From: Treponema sp.
Lineage (GTDB): Bacteria > Spirochaetota > Spirochaetia > Treponematales > Breznakiellaceae
Length of the DNA: 16,827 nt
Direction: 5' to 3'
Assembly: GCA_031255815.1 (NCBI GenBank)
Contig: JAIRRU010000156.1
Span: 1 to 16,827, forward strand
Of the stretch, positions 7,251 through 14,253 are shown in pieces. The notes under the pieces were generated by a model that worked only from the letters and a program-made list of their open reading frames with translations, did no database searches and was not told the origin of the DNA. The translations under genes were made by a program, and so were the position numbers. Position 1 is the stretch's first letter; the number at the start of each line of letters is the position of its first letter.

Positions 7251-7826
7251 ATGAAAACGATAGCGGACAAATACGTTCTGGTAGGCGCGGATTTTGCGGG
7301 CTTTCCCCTCAAGGAAGCGGTGGTAAAACATCTCAAGGCCAAGGGTTGGCGGGTAACCGATATCGGCGTACAGTCTGCCGGAGAAGAAAATCCCGAGATG
7401 TTCCACCGCATCGGCCTCAAGGCGGGGGCGAAGATCGCGGAAGGGGAATTTGAGCGGGCCCTGCTTTTCTGCGGTACCGGCATGGGGATACACATTGCGG
7501 CAAGCAAATGCCCCCGGGTTCATTGCGGGGTGGTTGAAAGCGTACCCGCGGCTCTCAGGGCCGTTACGGGAAACGGCGTCAACGTCCTTGCCATGGGCGC
7601 CTTTTACGTGGCCCCCCAGATGGGGATGGACATTGCCGACGCTTTCCTGGAACACAAACTGGGCGACGGTTACGAAGACTGGAAGAATTTCTACGAATTC
7701 CATAAACTCGCCATAGACGAGCTGGACGCCTTTGATTACGGGGAATTCAAGAAAAACGGCTTTGAGGTAAAAAAGCTGGGCGAAGCGGATCTTGCTTCCC
7801 CCAAATACGGCGTTCTGGCAAAGTAA
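7251..7826 (+). CDS. RpiB/LacAB-family sugar-phosphate isomerase homologue with altered active site
   Basis: 191 residues against about 150 for RpiB. GADFAGFPLK (12-21) is the N-terminal phosphate/substrate loop, CGTGMGIHIAASK (74-86) holds the catalytic-type Cys74 and Thr76, and NVLAMG (111-116) is the third family block. Compared with recalled E. coli RpiB, His10 is Phe15 here and His99 of the RQHND segment is Gly107. Both histidines implicated in ring opening and proton transfer are therefore gone, while the cysteine stays. About 40 extra residues at the C-terminus (DYGEFKKNGFEVKK and on) are outside the usual domain. GGAGG five bases before the ATG fixes the start. It is probably an aldose-ketose isomerase or related enzyme acting on a sugar released by the neighbouring hydrolases, but not ribose-5-phosphate isomerase. 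Confidence 0.85.
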   Translation: MKTIADKYVLVGADFAGFPLKEAVVKHLKAKGWRVTDIGVQSAGEENPEMFHRIGLKAGAKIAEGEFERALLFCGTGMGIHIAASKCPRVHCGVVESVPAALRAVTGNGVNVLAMGAFYVAPQMGMDIADAFLEHKLGDGYEDWKNFYEFHKLAIDELDAFDYGEFKKNGFEVKKLGEADLASPKYGVLAK

Positions 7827-7872
7827 ACGCGGCGCCGCGTTCCGGAAGGAAGCCGCGTTCGAAATTGTAAAT

Positions 7873-7908
7873 GAGGCTGTTCCAAAACTTCAGTTTTTGG
7901 AACAAGCC
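7873..7908. repeat. Dispersed palindrome, copy C
   Basis: GGCTGTTCCAAAACT (7875-7889) pairs with AGTTTTTGGAACAAGCC (7892-7908) with two single-base bulges. It ends 14 bases before the ATG of the GH99-like gene, so an RNA hairpin would form just upstream of its ribosome site (CAGGA at 7911-7915). Confidence 0.88.
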
Positions 7909-7922
7909 CGCAGGATACGGAA

Positions 7923-9038
7923 ATGCAAAGCAAATACGATATAGCCGCCTATGTATGGCCTTCATATACGGGGGATGATCTGCGATCCCGCTTGTTCTGG
8001 CCCCAGGGAATGGGCGAATGGCAGACGGTAAAAGACGCGGCGCGGAAATTCCCCGGCCATACCTGGCCGCGCAAGCCTCTGTGGGGTTACGTGAACGAGG
8101 CCGACCCCCGCGTCATGGAAATGGAAATTGACTGCGCGGCGGATTACGGCGTCAATGTTTTTATTTACGACTGGTACTGGTACGACGGGCGGCCCTTTTT
8201 GGAGGGATGCCTGAATGACGGCTACCTGAAGGCAAGGAACAACCACCGGGTCAAGTTTTATCTTATGTGGGCGAACCACAACGCCGGTTATCTCTGGGAC
8301 ATCCGCAATTCGGGCCGCAATGATGAAACAATCTGGCTTGGAAAAGCGGATCCCCGCGAATTCGACCGCGTCTGCGATCGGCTTATCGAACGCTACTTTC
8401 ATCATCCCTCGTATTACACCATAGAGGCTTGCCCGGTTTTTATGATCTACGATCCGGCGAATCTGGTAGACGGGCTTGGCGGCATGGAGGAAACCCGGAA
8501 AGCTCTGGATCGCTTCAGGGAAAAGGCGGTCAGAAGCGGGCTTAAGGGCCTCCATTTACAGCTTACCGGTTACGGCGAAAAGGTTGATTTTTCCCATACC
8601 GGAATTGACCGCAAAGAACCGGTTACCACCCGGTTTCTGGCGGAGACTCTGGGCTTTGACAGTGTTACTAACTATCAGTTTGTCCATATCACCAATATAA
8701 AGAGAAGCTATGCGGAACTGCTGCCCGAGCTGGAAAAGATCTACCGTTCGTCCGGGGAACAGTACCGGATGTATTTCCCCCACGTGTCCGTAGGCTGGGA
8801 CAACAACCCGCGGTTCAGCCAAACCCTGGATTATATACTAACGGACAATACGCCGGAACAATTTGAGCGGGCCCTGCTAATCGCCAAAGCCTACGCCGAC
8901 GCGCATCCCGCCCAGCCGCCGCTTATCACTATCAACAGTTGGAACGAATGGACGGAAACAAGTTACCTGGAACCCGATGATCGGAGCGGATACGGCTATC
9001 TGGAAGCGCTGCGGCGGGTTTTTAAGAAATCAACCTGA
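7923..9038 (+). CDS. Glycoside hydrolase family 99-like (WbsX-type) protein
   Basis: 371 residues, no signal peptide. It shows the two recognisable ends of the GH99-like/WbsX barrel: GVNVFIYDWYWYDG at 76-89 and NSWNEWTETSYLEPD at 338-352, with acidic residues E342 and E345 as candidate catalytic residues by position. MWANHN (115-120) is another conserved block. GH99 proper contains endo-alpha-mannosidases and endomannanases; WbsX-type members occur in glycan assembly loci and in catabolic loci. In this catabolic setting hydrolysis is the more likely role, but I cannot exclude a transferase. The start has only a modest site (CAGGA, seven bases upstream). It is 14 bases before the next gene, which supports co-transcription. 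Confidence 0.8.
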   Translation: MQSKYDIAAYVWPSYTGDDLRSRLFWPQGMGEWQTVKDAARKFPGHTWPRKPLWGYVNEADPRVMEMEIDCAADYGVNVFIYDWYWYDGRPFLEGCLNDGYLKARNNHRVKFYLMWANHNAGYLWDIRNSGRNDETIWLGKADPREFDRVCDRLIERYFHHPSYYTIEACPVFMIYDPANLVDGLGGMEETRKALDRFREKAVRSGLKGLHLQLTGYGEKVDFSHTGIDRKEPVTTRFLAETLGFDSVTNYQFVHITNIKRSYAELLPELEKIYRSSGEQYRMYFPHVSVGWDNNPRFSQTLDYILTDNTPEQFERALLIAKAYADAHPAQPPLITINSWNEWTETSYLEPDDRSGYGYLEALRRVFKKST

Positions 9039-9052
9039 AACCGGGGGATTGT

Positions 9053-10309
9053 ATGAGTAATTCTGAAAATTACGGCGTAAGCGTAAAAGATTTTGGCGCA
9101 AAAGGAGACGGCCTTGCCGATGAAGCGGGCGCCTTTCAGGCGGCATTGGACAGCGGGGCGCCCTTGATAGTTATTCCGTTCGGCGCGTACCGCGTCTCTA
9201 AAACCCTGCGAATAGGGTCTAATACGCGGCTAAAGGCCCATAATAACGCGATAATCAGCCTGGCCGGCGGCGTCTGTGTTAATCCCGGTGACTTTTTATT
9301 GACCAACAAAAACAAAGATGCCGGGGATGTGAATATCACTGTTGAAGGGGGAACCTGGAATTACAACAACGCCGGAAACCCCCGGGGCCACAGTCTCTTC
9401 GATCAGACCGGGCCTACAGGAAGGATGATCGATTTTCACAACGTGAAAAACCTCACCCTTTCCGGAATGACCCTTCAAAACCCCGAGTGTTACTACATCT
9501 GCCTCTGCAAGGTCGAGAATTTTCTTGTGGAGAATATATCTTTCGAGACTACCTGCCTCACGGGCAACCAGGACGGCGTTCATGTGGCGGGATTCTGTAA
9601 AAACGGCGTCATCAGGAATCTTCACGCTTCGCCTTATTCGCCGAACGATGACTTTATCGCCCTCAACGCCGACGATATCATCAGCCGCCAGGAAGCGACG
9701 GGCAAACTCTGCGGCCCCATAGAAAACCTGGTGATAAGCAATATCGAAGCCAAGGAGTGCCACTCCTTTATCAGAATCAACAGTATTGATTCGGCGGTAA
9801 GGAACATCGAGATCGATCATGTCCGCGGCGGGGTTCGCTGTTTCGTCCTCAATATGGACGCGGCCCGGTACTGCAGAACCCCCATGTTCAAGGACGAGGA
9901 TTTTCCCGGCGGGGTGGGCAAGGCGGAAAACATCCGCCTCTCTAACGTGAAAGCCTGCGTAACCAAACCCGGCAAATGCCTTTTCTGCCTGGAAACAAAG
10001 GTGAAGAATTTTACGGTCAGAAATTTCGAGTACGATTACGAAAACGCCGGAACGCCGTTCGTGAATACGGCCTTTATCGGTAACATAAGCGATGAAAAAG
10101 TGAGCGTTACAGGTCTTACGGAAGAACAGGCGCGGCTCCTGCAAAAGGAAAGCCGCTGCGCAAATATACGGACGCGGCCCCTGTCAGACTCCTCCAGAAA
10201 TGGTCTTACCCAAGTGAGCGCTTGTGTTGATTCGGGCGAAACCCTTGTCATACCTCCCGGCGGCTTCGATCTTCTGGAAATCAACAAAGATCGGTACTTT
10301 GATTATTAA
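9053..10309 (+). CDS. Right-handed beta-helix, GH28/pectate-lyase-superfamily protein 1
   Basis: 418 residues without a signal peptide. VSVKDFGAKGDGLADEAGAFQAAL (residues 9-32) is the standard N-terminal turn of the pectate lyase superfamily and GH28 proteins. The central helix contains N172-Q-D174-G, D199-D200 (PNDDFIALNADD), H237 in KECHSFIRINS and R241, in the order of the GH28 blocks NTD, DD, GHG and RIK, though GHG and RIK are poorly kept. Acting inside the cell, it would cut imported oligosaccharides rather than polymer. Polygalacturonase activity is only one option; the superfamily includes lyases, epimerases and other glycosidases. Its start lies 14 bases after the GH99-like stop with a weak GGGGG site, and its stop is followed immediately by palindrome copy D. 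Confidence 0.82.
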   Translation: MSNSENYGVSVKDFGAKGDGLADEAGAFQAALDSGAPLIVIPFGAYRVSKTLRIGSNTRLKAHNNAIISLAGGVCVNPGDFLLTNKNKDAGDVNITVEGGTWNYNNAGNPRGHSLFDQTGPTGRMIDFHNVKNLTLSGMTLQNPECYYICLCKVENFLVENISFETTCLTGNQDGVHVAGFCKNGVIRNLHASPYSPNDDFIALNADDIISRQEATGKLCGPIENLVISNIEAKECHSFIRINSIDSAVRNIEIDHVRGGVRCFVLNMDAARYCRTPMFKDEDFPGGVGKAENIRLSNVKACVTKPGKCLFCLETKVKNFTVRNFEYDYENAGTPFVNTAFIGNISDEKVSVTGLTEEQARLLQKESRCANIRTRPLSDSSRNGLTQVSACVDSGETLVIPPGGFDLLEINKDRYFDY

Positions 10310-10346
10310 GGCAGCTTTCCCAAAAGCTGAAGTTTTGGGAAAGCCT
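10310..10346. repeat. Dispersed palindrome, copy D (perfect 12-bp arms)
   Basis: GCTTTCCCAAAA (10314-10325) and TTTTGGGAAAGC (10333-10344) are perfect complements around GCTGAAG. It starts at the base after the stop codon of beta-helix gene 1 and ends about 12 bases before the ribosome site of beta-helix gene 2. Base changes on both arms relative to other copies (CCC with GGG) keep pairing, evidence that the fold matters. Confidence 0.9.
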
Positions 10347-10357
10347 CAACCTGTTGC

Positions 10358-10363
10358 AGGAGG
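10358..10363 (+). promoter_or_regulatory. Ribosome binding site that sets the GTG start at 10368
   Basis: AGGAGG at 10358-10363, extending as GGGG to 10365, lies four bases from the GTG. No in-frame ATG or TTG fits it better. The frame is also open upstream to an ATG at 10224, but that stretch overlaps the preceding gene and runs through palindrome copy D, so it is not taken as coding. Confidence 0.65.
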
Positions 10364-10367
10364 GGTC

Positions 10368-11489
10368 GTGACCTTTCATGTAAAAGATTTTCGTAAACCG
10401 GGAATGAACGACGATGACTGTATCGCCGCGTGCCTGAGCCATTGCCGCCGGCGCGGTGGCGATGCGCCTGTTACCCTTGTTTTTGACGCCGGGGAATGGC
10501 GCGTCAGCAGCGCGATCCTCCTTTCCGATGATATGACGCTTATCCTTGACGGCGCGCGCGTCAAACAAAACGACGGGGCCTTTGACAACGTGTTCCGCGG
10601 GGACAACCTCGAAATCGATCCGGAGGATCCCTTCGGCTGGCCCCTGTCTGTGCGGCCCCTGAAAAACGTTAAAATCCTTGGAAAAAACGGGGCGGAGATC
10701 TCGGGGCCCGGCCTGAACCGCCGGGGTTTTCACACGGTTCTCCGGAACGAGCAGGATATGACAGGCGATTTCTGGGGCTGGAGGACATTGCAGATCTGCC
10801 TTTCGAAATGCGACGGTTTTGAGATAGCCGGGCTTTCCTTTACCAATACCCGCTGCTGGGCCATGGCCTTCGATCTCTGCTGTAACGGCGAGGTGCACGA
10901 CATCCATTTTGACAGCCGCGTAAAAAACGGGGACGGCATCGACTTCGAGCCCGGCTGCCATCACTGCAAAGTGTGGAACATCAGGGGCCGGACCTCCGAC
11001 GATTCCGTCGCCCTCCACGCCCTGGTTATGGGGGACGAATACCCCCTGCGGAACTACCTCTACCCCATGAAACCAGCCCTGCATTTTCCGAAAGAGATTT
11101 TTCCCGAAGGCTTTAAGCCCCAGGATCTGGACATCCACGATATTGAGATCTCCGATGTGGAGACTTCCGGGGATCATCACGGCCTGGTACTTATCGCCTA
11201 CGAGGGTATTCAAATCTATAACGTGGCGGTACGGAATATCCGCGAATCGGGCGAAGGGAAACGCTGGGCGACAGTCTCCCTCTACACCGGCTGGGGTTAC
11301 AGCGAAGGCTACCGGAGCGGAGACATGCACGACATCGATATAGACGGGGTAAGCGCCGAATACGCGGCCTGCGCCTTCGAGTGCCGGGACGCGGCGGTCA
11401 GGAACGTCAGAGTCCGGAACCTGAGCCATAAAAAAGCGGGCGCGAAAGTCTGCTCCGTCAGCTACCCGGAGGGAATAACGGTACTGTAA
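10368..11489 (+). CDS. Right-handed beta-helix, GH28-like protein 2
   Basis: 373 residues from a GTG start, no signal peptide. FHVKDFRKPGMNDDDCIAAC near the N-terminus is the same opening as in the preceding paralogue. Candidate active-site blocks follow the GH28 order: N187-G-D189-G with D192, then S210-D211-D212 (TSDDSVALHA), then D269-H270-H271-G (like GHG). These are closer to classical GH28 than in protein 1. The two proteins differ enough to be old duplicates or separate acquisitions with different substrates. It is the last gene of the sugar locus; a long non-coding gap follows with no strong terminator that I can see. The start shifts by 48 codons if the upstream ATG were used, which I reject. 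Confidence 0.82.
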   Translation: MTFHVKDFRKPGMNDDDCIAACLSHCRRRGGDAPVTLVFDAGEWRVSSAILLSDDMTLILDGARVKQNDGAFDNVFRGDNLEIDPEDPFGWPLSVRPLKNVKILGKNGAEISGPGLNRRGFHTVLRNEQDMTGDFWGWRTLQICLSKCDGFEIAGLSFTNTRCWAMAFDLCCNGEVHDIHFDSRVKNGDGIDFEPGCHHCKVWNIRGRTSDDSVALHALVMGDEYPLRNYLYPMKPALHFPKEIFPEGFKPQDLDIHDIEISDVETSGDHHGLVLIAYEGIQIYNVAVRNIRESGEGKRWATVSLYTGWGYSEGYRSGDMHDIDIDGVSAEYAACAFECRDAAVRNVRVRNLSHKKAGAKVCSVSYPEGITVL

Positions 11490-11536
11490 TGAGCGTAGAC
11501 GGGAACAAAGCGCCGGAAAGGGCCTGAGTACTTTGC

Positions 11537-11700
11537 TTAGGCTAAAGCACGGATAAAGGGATAGCCGCTAACCTCACGAACACCACGAACTTCTACGCCG
11601 ACAGCCCTGGCTTTAGCCTGGTTCTAGCCAAGATTTCTGGTGACCGGGAAATTCCAGGGTAAGGTTCGTGTGGTTAGTGCCGTTCGTGGCTAAATTTTTG
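11537..11700. repeat. Imperfect inverted-repeat element rich in CACGAAC/GTTCGTG
   Basis: AGGCTAAAGC (11539-11548) is complementary to GCTTTAGCCT (11610-11619). TAGCC-GCTAACC-CACGAAC (11562-11581, plus a second CACGAAC to 11590) is the inverse, with an indel, of GGTTCGTGTGGTTAG and GTTCGTGGCTA at 11663-11692. CACGAAC or its complement occurs four times. It is non-coding and could be a miniature mobile element remnant or structured RNA. Confidence 0.5.
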
Positions 11701-11731
11701 GCAGTCCGGTAAAGCCGATGGGTTTATCAGA

Positions 11732-11776
11732 CATTTCAACTTTTTTATCCGCCTTTTGGAACAAGCTCAATTCCCT
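11732..11776. repeat. Dispersed palindrome, diverged copy G
   Basis: CATTTCAA (11732-11739) and TTTTGGAACAAGCTC (11754-11768) followed by AATTCCCT. The arms barely pair now, but the arm and flank sequences match copy F at 13688, so it is a decayed copy of the same subtype. Confidence 0.55.
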
Positions 11777-11859
11777 ATGCAACCCGCCATCTCATCGTTG
11801 CCCGGATACTACTGAGGGCTGGAAACGGTAACGCGGACTCTACCCGGAACCCCTCCCTT

Positions 11860-11868
11860 TGGTATACA
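11860..11868 (+). promoter_or_regulatory. Possible extended -10 element for uraA
   Basis: TGG-TATACA at 11860-11868 fits an extended -10 (TGn before the hexamer). No convincing -35 is seen. RNA would start about 22 bases before the ATG. Confidence 0.35.
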
Positions 11869-11896
11869 CTGCTCAAAATACCACCAGGAGGTTTTT

Positions 11897-13201
11897 ATGA
11901 CTCAAGCGCAAAACTGGGGGCTGAGGGTACGCCCGCCACTGGGAAAATGGATCCCCTTAAGTATCCAGCATGTGTTTGCCATGTTCGGGGCGACCATTCT
12001 GGTTCCCATTCTGACGGGCCTGGATCCGGCTACGGCTCTCTTTACCGCTGGTACGGGAACCCTTATCTATATCCTTCTTACCGGGGCCAAAGTGCCCGCT
12101 TTTCTGGGTTCGTCCTTTGCCTTTATCCCGCCCCTTATCGGGATTTCCTCGGCCTACGGCCTGCCTTACGCCATGGGCGGCGCGGTGGCGGCGGGGATTT
12201 TTTACTGCGTAGTCGGGTTTGTTATCAAGTTCGCCGGAACGAAATGGCTGGACAAGGCCCTGCCCCCGGTGGTAATCGGTTCGGTTATCGTGGTCATCGG
12301 CCTTAACCTGGCCCCCACCGCCATGGCCATGGCCATGAACGCAGGGGGCGGCGCGGAGGGGGAATACAGCCTGGTACTGCTTTCCATCGCCGCGTTTACC
12401 CTTGGGGTAACGGTGGCGGCCAACATATTCCTCCGGGGCTTTTTCAGCGTTATCCCTATCCTTATCGGCCTGGTGGCAGGTTACCTTTTCACCCTGATCA
12501 TGGGGATCTTCTTTCCCGCTTACCACATCATCAACTTTCAGGTGATCCGGGACGCGCCCTGGTTCGGGCTTCCCCGTTTCCAGCTTCCCGCTTTCAACCT
12601 GGTGGCGGTTTTGACCTTTGTCATCGTGTCCCTGGCTACTATCTGCGAACACCTGGGGGATACCCTGGTAACGAGCAAGGTGGTGGGGCAGGATTTTTAC
12701 AAAAACCCCGGGCTCCACCGCACCCTGGCCGGGGACGGCCTTGCCACCGCCTGGGCCGCCCTCTGGGGCGGGCCGCCGAATACCACTTACGGGGAGAATA
12801 TCGGGGTTATGGCCATTACCCGGGTGTATTCGGTGTGGGTTATCGGCGGCGCGGCGCTTATCGCCGTATTCCTCTCCTTTTTCCGCAAGTTCGGGGCCTT
12901 GATCCAGACCATCCCCACCCCGGTGCTGGGGGGCATCTCCATGCTCCTCTTTGGGATCATCGCCTCAAGCGGCCTGCGGACCATCGTGGAAAGCGGGGTG
13001 GATTACAAGGACAAACGGAACCTGACCATCTCCTCCGTTATTTTTGTCATTGGAATCGGCGGCGGACGGCTGGCCTTTGCCATTACCGATAAAGTCAGTT
13101 TCGAGCTTGCCGGAGTTGCCCTGGCCACGGTCGTGGGCATAGCCCTCAACCTGCTCTTCCCCCCCAGCCGCGGGACGCTTGGCGAGGAGAAGAAAAAGTA
13201 G
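11897..13201 (+). CDS. uraA: Uracil permease, NCS2/UraA family
   Basis: Inner-membrane proton-coupled uracil importer, 434 residues with about 14 hydrophobic segments. QHVFAMFGATILVP (24-37) is the family opening. E251 in CEHLGD and E300 in PNTTYGENIGVMAITR match Glu241 and Glu290 of E. coli UraA, which bind the base. In recalled E. coli UraA the segment is EHVGH; here the second His is D255, a change seen in other NCS2 members, so uracil specificity is likely rather than certain. PVLGGISMLLFG and SGVDYKDKRNL further on also match UraA closely. AGGAGG (11886-11891) is five bases before the ATG. It is transcribed alone and followed by a large hairpin. It provides pyrimidine salvage and has no link to the sugar locus beyond position. 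Confidence 0.92.
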   Translation: MTQAQNWGLRVRPPLGKWIPLSIQHVFAMFGATILVPILTGLDPATALFTAGTGTLIYILLTGAKVPAFLGSSFAFIPPLIGISSAYGLPYAMGGAVAAGIFYCVVGFVIKFAGTKWLDKALPPVVIGSVIVVIGLNLAPTAMAMAMNAGGGAEGEYSLVLLSIAAFTLGVTVAANIFLRGFFSVIPILIGLVAGYLFTLIMGIFFPAYHIINFQVIRDAPWFGLPRFQLPAFNLVAVLTFVIVSLATICEHLGDTLVTSKVVGQDFYKNPGLHRTLAGDGLATAWAALWGGPPNTTYGENIGVMAITRVYSVWVIGGAALIAVFLSFFRKFGALIQTIPTPVLGGISMLLFGIIASSGLRTIVESGVDYKDKRNLTISSVIFVIGIGGGRLAFAITDKVSFELAGVALATVVGIALNLLFPPSRGTLGEEKKK

Positions 13202-13231
13202 AAAGGGCCCGCCAAAGTACGCCGAAGCGGA

Positions 13232-13271
13232 GGCCGGCCGCAACGGGATCTGTCCCGGGATCGGCCGGGCC
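13232..13271. terminator. Long GC-rich hairpin after uraA
   Basis: GGCCGGCCG (13232-13240) pairs with CGGCCGGGCC (13262-13271) with one bulge, and inside it CGGGA (13244-13248) pairs with TCCCG (13253-13257) around a four-base loop. It is very stable but has no T tract. It probably ends or stabilises the uraA transcript. Confidence 0.5.
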
Positions 13272-13281
13272 GGGGCTTATC

Positions 13282-13311
13282 TTGCCCTTTCCTTCCCGTT
13301 TGGATGATACT
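13282..13311 (+). promoter_or_regulatory. Candidate promoter for a leaderless mRNA at 13318
   Basis: TTGCCC (13282-13287), 18-base spacer, GATACT (13306-13311). The -10 ends six bases before the ATG at 13318, so RNA would begin at or next to the start codon. Confidence 0.4.
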
Positions 13312-13317
13312 GGGAGT

Positions 13318-13647
13318 ATGGATATAGGGGAACTTATCTATCTGGCAAGCCGCCTCTTCCTGGGGGCTCTGGCCTCTTTTTTCGCCATCATGCTCTGGTC
13401 GAAAACCAGGGACGCCGCCTGGATGCTCATGGTTATGGGAACCCTGGCGGCCTATGTCGAAAGCGTCTGTGTCATCCTGGATCTGTTTGGCATAAGCTGG
13501 GGGGAACCCCTGCTTATCGGCTCCGTCTCCCTGTCCCTTATCCTGCTGCCCTGCCTGCGCAATGTCTTTTTTATCGCCGCCTTCCTGATAATGGTGATCC
13601 GCAAGTACCGGAAAAACAGCCCGGGGATGCGCGGCGGCCCCGCGTAG
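13318..13647 (+). CDS. Small membrane protein of unknown function
   Basis: 109 residues, three to four hydrophobic segments: about 5-24 (LASRLFLGALASFFAIM), 33-52 (WMLMVMGTLAAYVESVCVIL), 61-73 and 80-93. Basic residues at the C-terminal tail (RKYRKN) suggest that end is cytoplasmic. The start at 13318 is preferred to a TTG at 13282, because the extra twelve residues are hydrophilic and the upstream bases look like a promoter. GGGAG touches the ATG and is too close for a normal ribosome site. I recognise it only as resembling small membrane proteins of other treponemes and assign no function. It stands alone between uraA and rplM. Confidence 0.7.
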   Translation: MDIGELIYLASRLFLGALASFFAIMLWSKTRDAAWMLMVMGTLAAYVESVCVILDLFGISWGEPLLIGSVSLSLILLPCLRNVFFIAAFLIMVIRKYRKNSPGMRGGPA

Positions 13648-13651
13648 AGCC

Positions 13652-13681
13652 TTGACACGTTTCCCCCCTTTGTGGCAGGAT
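13652..13681 (+). promoter_or_regulatory. Possible rplM-rpsI promoter
   Basis: A perfect TTGACA at 13652-13657 lies just after the preceding gene. The -10 is unclear: CAGGAT (13676-13681) at 18 bases matches only three positions. If real, the leader contains palindrome copy F. Confidence 0.3.
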
Positions 13682-13687
13682 AAAGAT

Positions 13688-13729
13688 CATTTCAAAACTG
13701 ACCGGGTTTTGGAACAAGATCGATTCACT
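13688..13729. repeat. Dispersed palindrome, copy F
   Basis: TTTCAAAAC (13690-13698) and GTTTTGGAA (13706-13714) pair with one G-T wobble, followed by CAAG and the flank ATCGATTCACT. Copy G shares the CATTTCAA start and the flank, so both belong to one subtype. It lies in the gap upstream of rplM. Confidence 0.7.
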
Positions 13730-13808
13730 CCGTTGCAAAATTTGGCAGGTTCCGCGGTTTGAAGGCGGGCCGCCTCAATTGATTGAGAAGGACGTAAGGT
13801 TAATTAAG

Positions 13809-14237
13809 ATGAAGACTGAATTCGTAAAACCCGCCCTGGTGGAACGCAAGTGGTTTGTTATTGACGCGGAGGGCAAGGTGTTGGGCAGGGTGGCGGCAAG
13901 GGCGGCCTCCATTGTCCGGGGGAAGGAAAAGGCGGTTTACGCCCCCCATCAGGAAGTAGGGGATTTTGTGGTGGTGGTTAACGCCGATAAAATTGCCGTT
14001 ACCGGCAATAAATTCCGGCAAAAGCTGTACCACCGGCATTCCGGCTATGTGGGGGGGCTCAAAACCGTCAATTTTGAGCGGCTTATCGCCCGTCATCCCT
14101 CCGCCCCCCTGGAAAACGCGATAAAAGGCATGCTGCCCAAGGGGCCGCTGGGCCGGAAACTTCTGAAAAACGTAAAAGTTTACGCCGGGGCGGCGCATCC
14201 CCACAGCGCCCAGAATCCCACGGCTATCGATCTGTGA
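13809..14237 (+). CDS. rplM: 50S ribosomal protein L13
   Basis: 142 residues, exactly the usual bacterial length, when started at the ATG at 13809. TAAGG (13795-13799) lies nine bases upstream. The frame is open ten codons further, to 13779, but the family begins at about this methionine. RKWFVIDAEGKVLGRVA near the N-terminus, HRHSGYVGGLK in the middle and the C-terminal YAGAAHPHSAQNPTAIDL block are diagnostic. It binds 23S rRNA early in 50S assembly. It is followed 16 bases later by rpsI, the conserved L13-S9 operon. Confidence 0.97.
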   Translation: MKTEFVKPALVERKWFVIDAEGKVLGRVAARAASIVRGKEKAVYAPHQEVGDFVVVVNADKIAVTGNKFRQKLYHRHSGYVGGLKTVNFERLIARHPSAPLENAIKGMLPKGPLGRKLLKNVKVYAGAAHPHSAQNPTAIDL

Positions 14238-14253
14238 GGCGAGGTAAGGCGAG

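Larger units (their letters stand above)
11490..11896. other. 407-base intergenic region between sugar locus and uraA
   Basis: No credible gene on either strand. It holds the short repeat at 11537-11555, an inverted-repeat element spanning 11537-11700, a diverged palindrome copy (11732-11776) and, at its 3' end, a -10-like site for uraA. It marks the border between the sugar locus and the housekeeping genes. Confidence 0.7.

Noticed and set aside
10224..10367. Upstream extension of the second beta-helix gene to an ATG at 10224
   Set aside because: It overlaps the end of the first beta-helix gene, runs through palindrome copy D and has no family similarity; AGGAGG supports the GTG at 10368.
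10281..11429. Long open frame on the minus strand (382 codons)
   Set aside because: It is antisense to a gene with clear beta-helix motifs; long antisense frames are expected from high-GC third positions. The same holds for the frames at 1820-2821, 3837-4883 and 9296-10144.
13779..13808. Ten-codon N-terminal extension of rplM
   Set aside because: L13 normally starts at the methionine at 13809, which gives the standard 142 residues and has TAAGG upstream.
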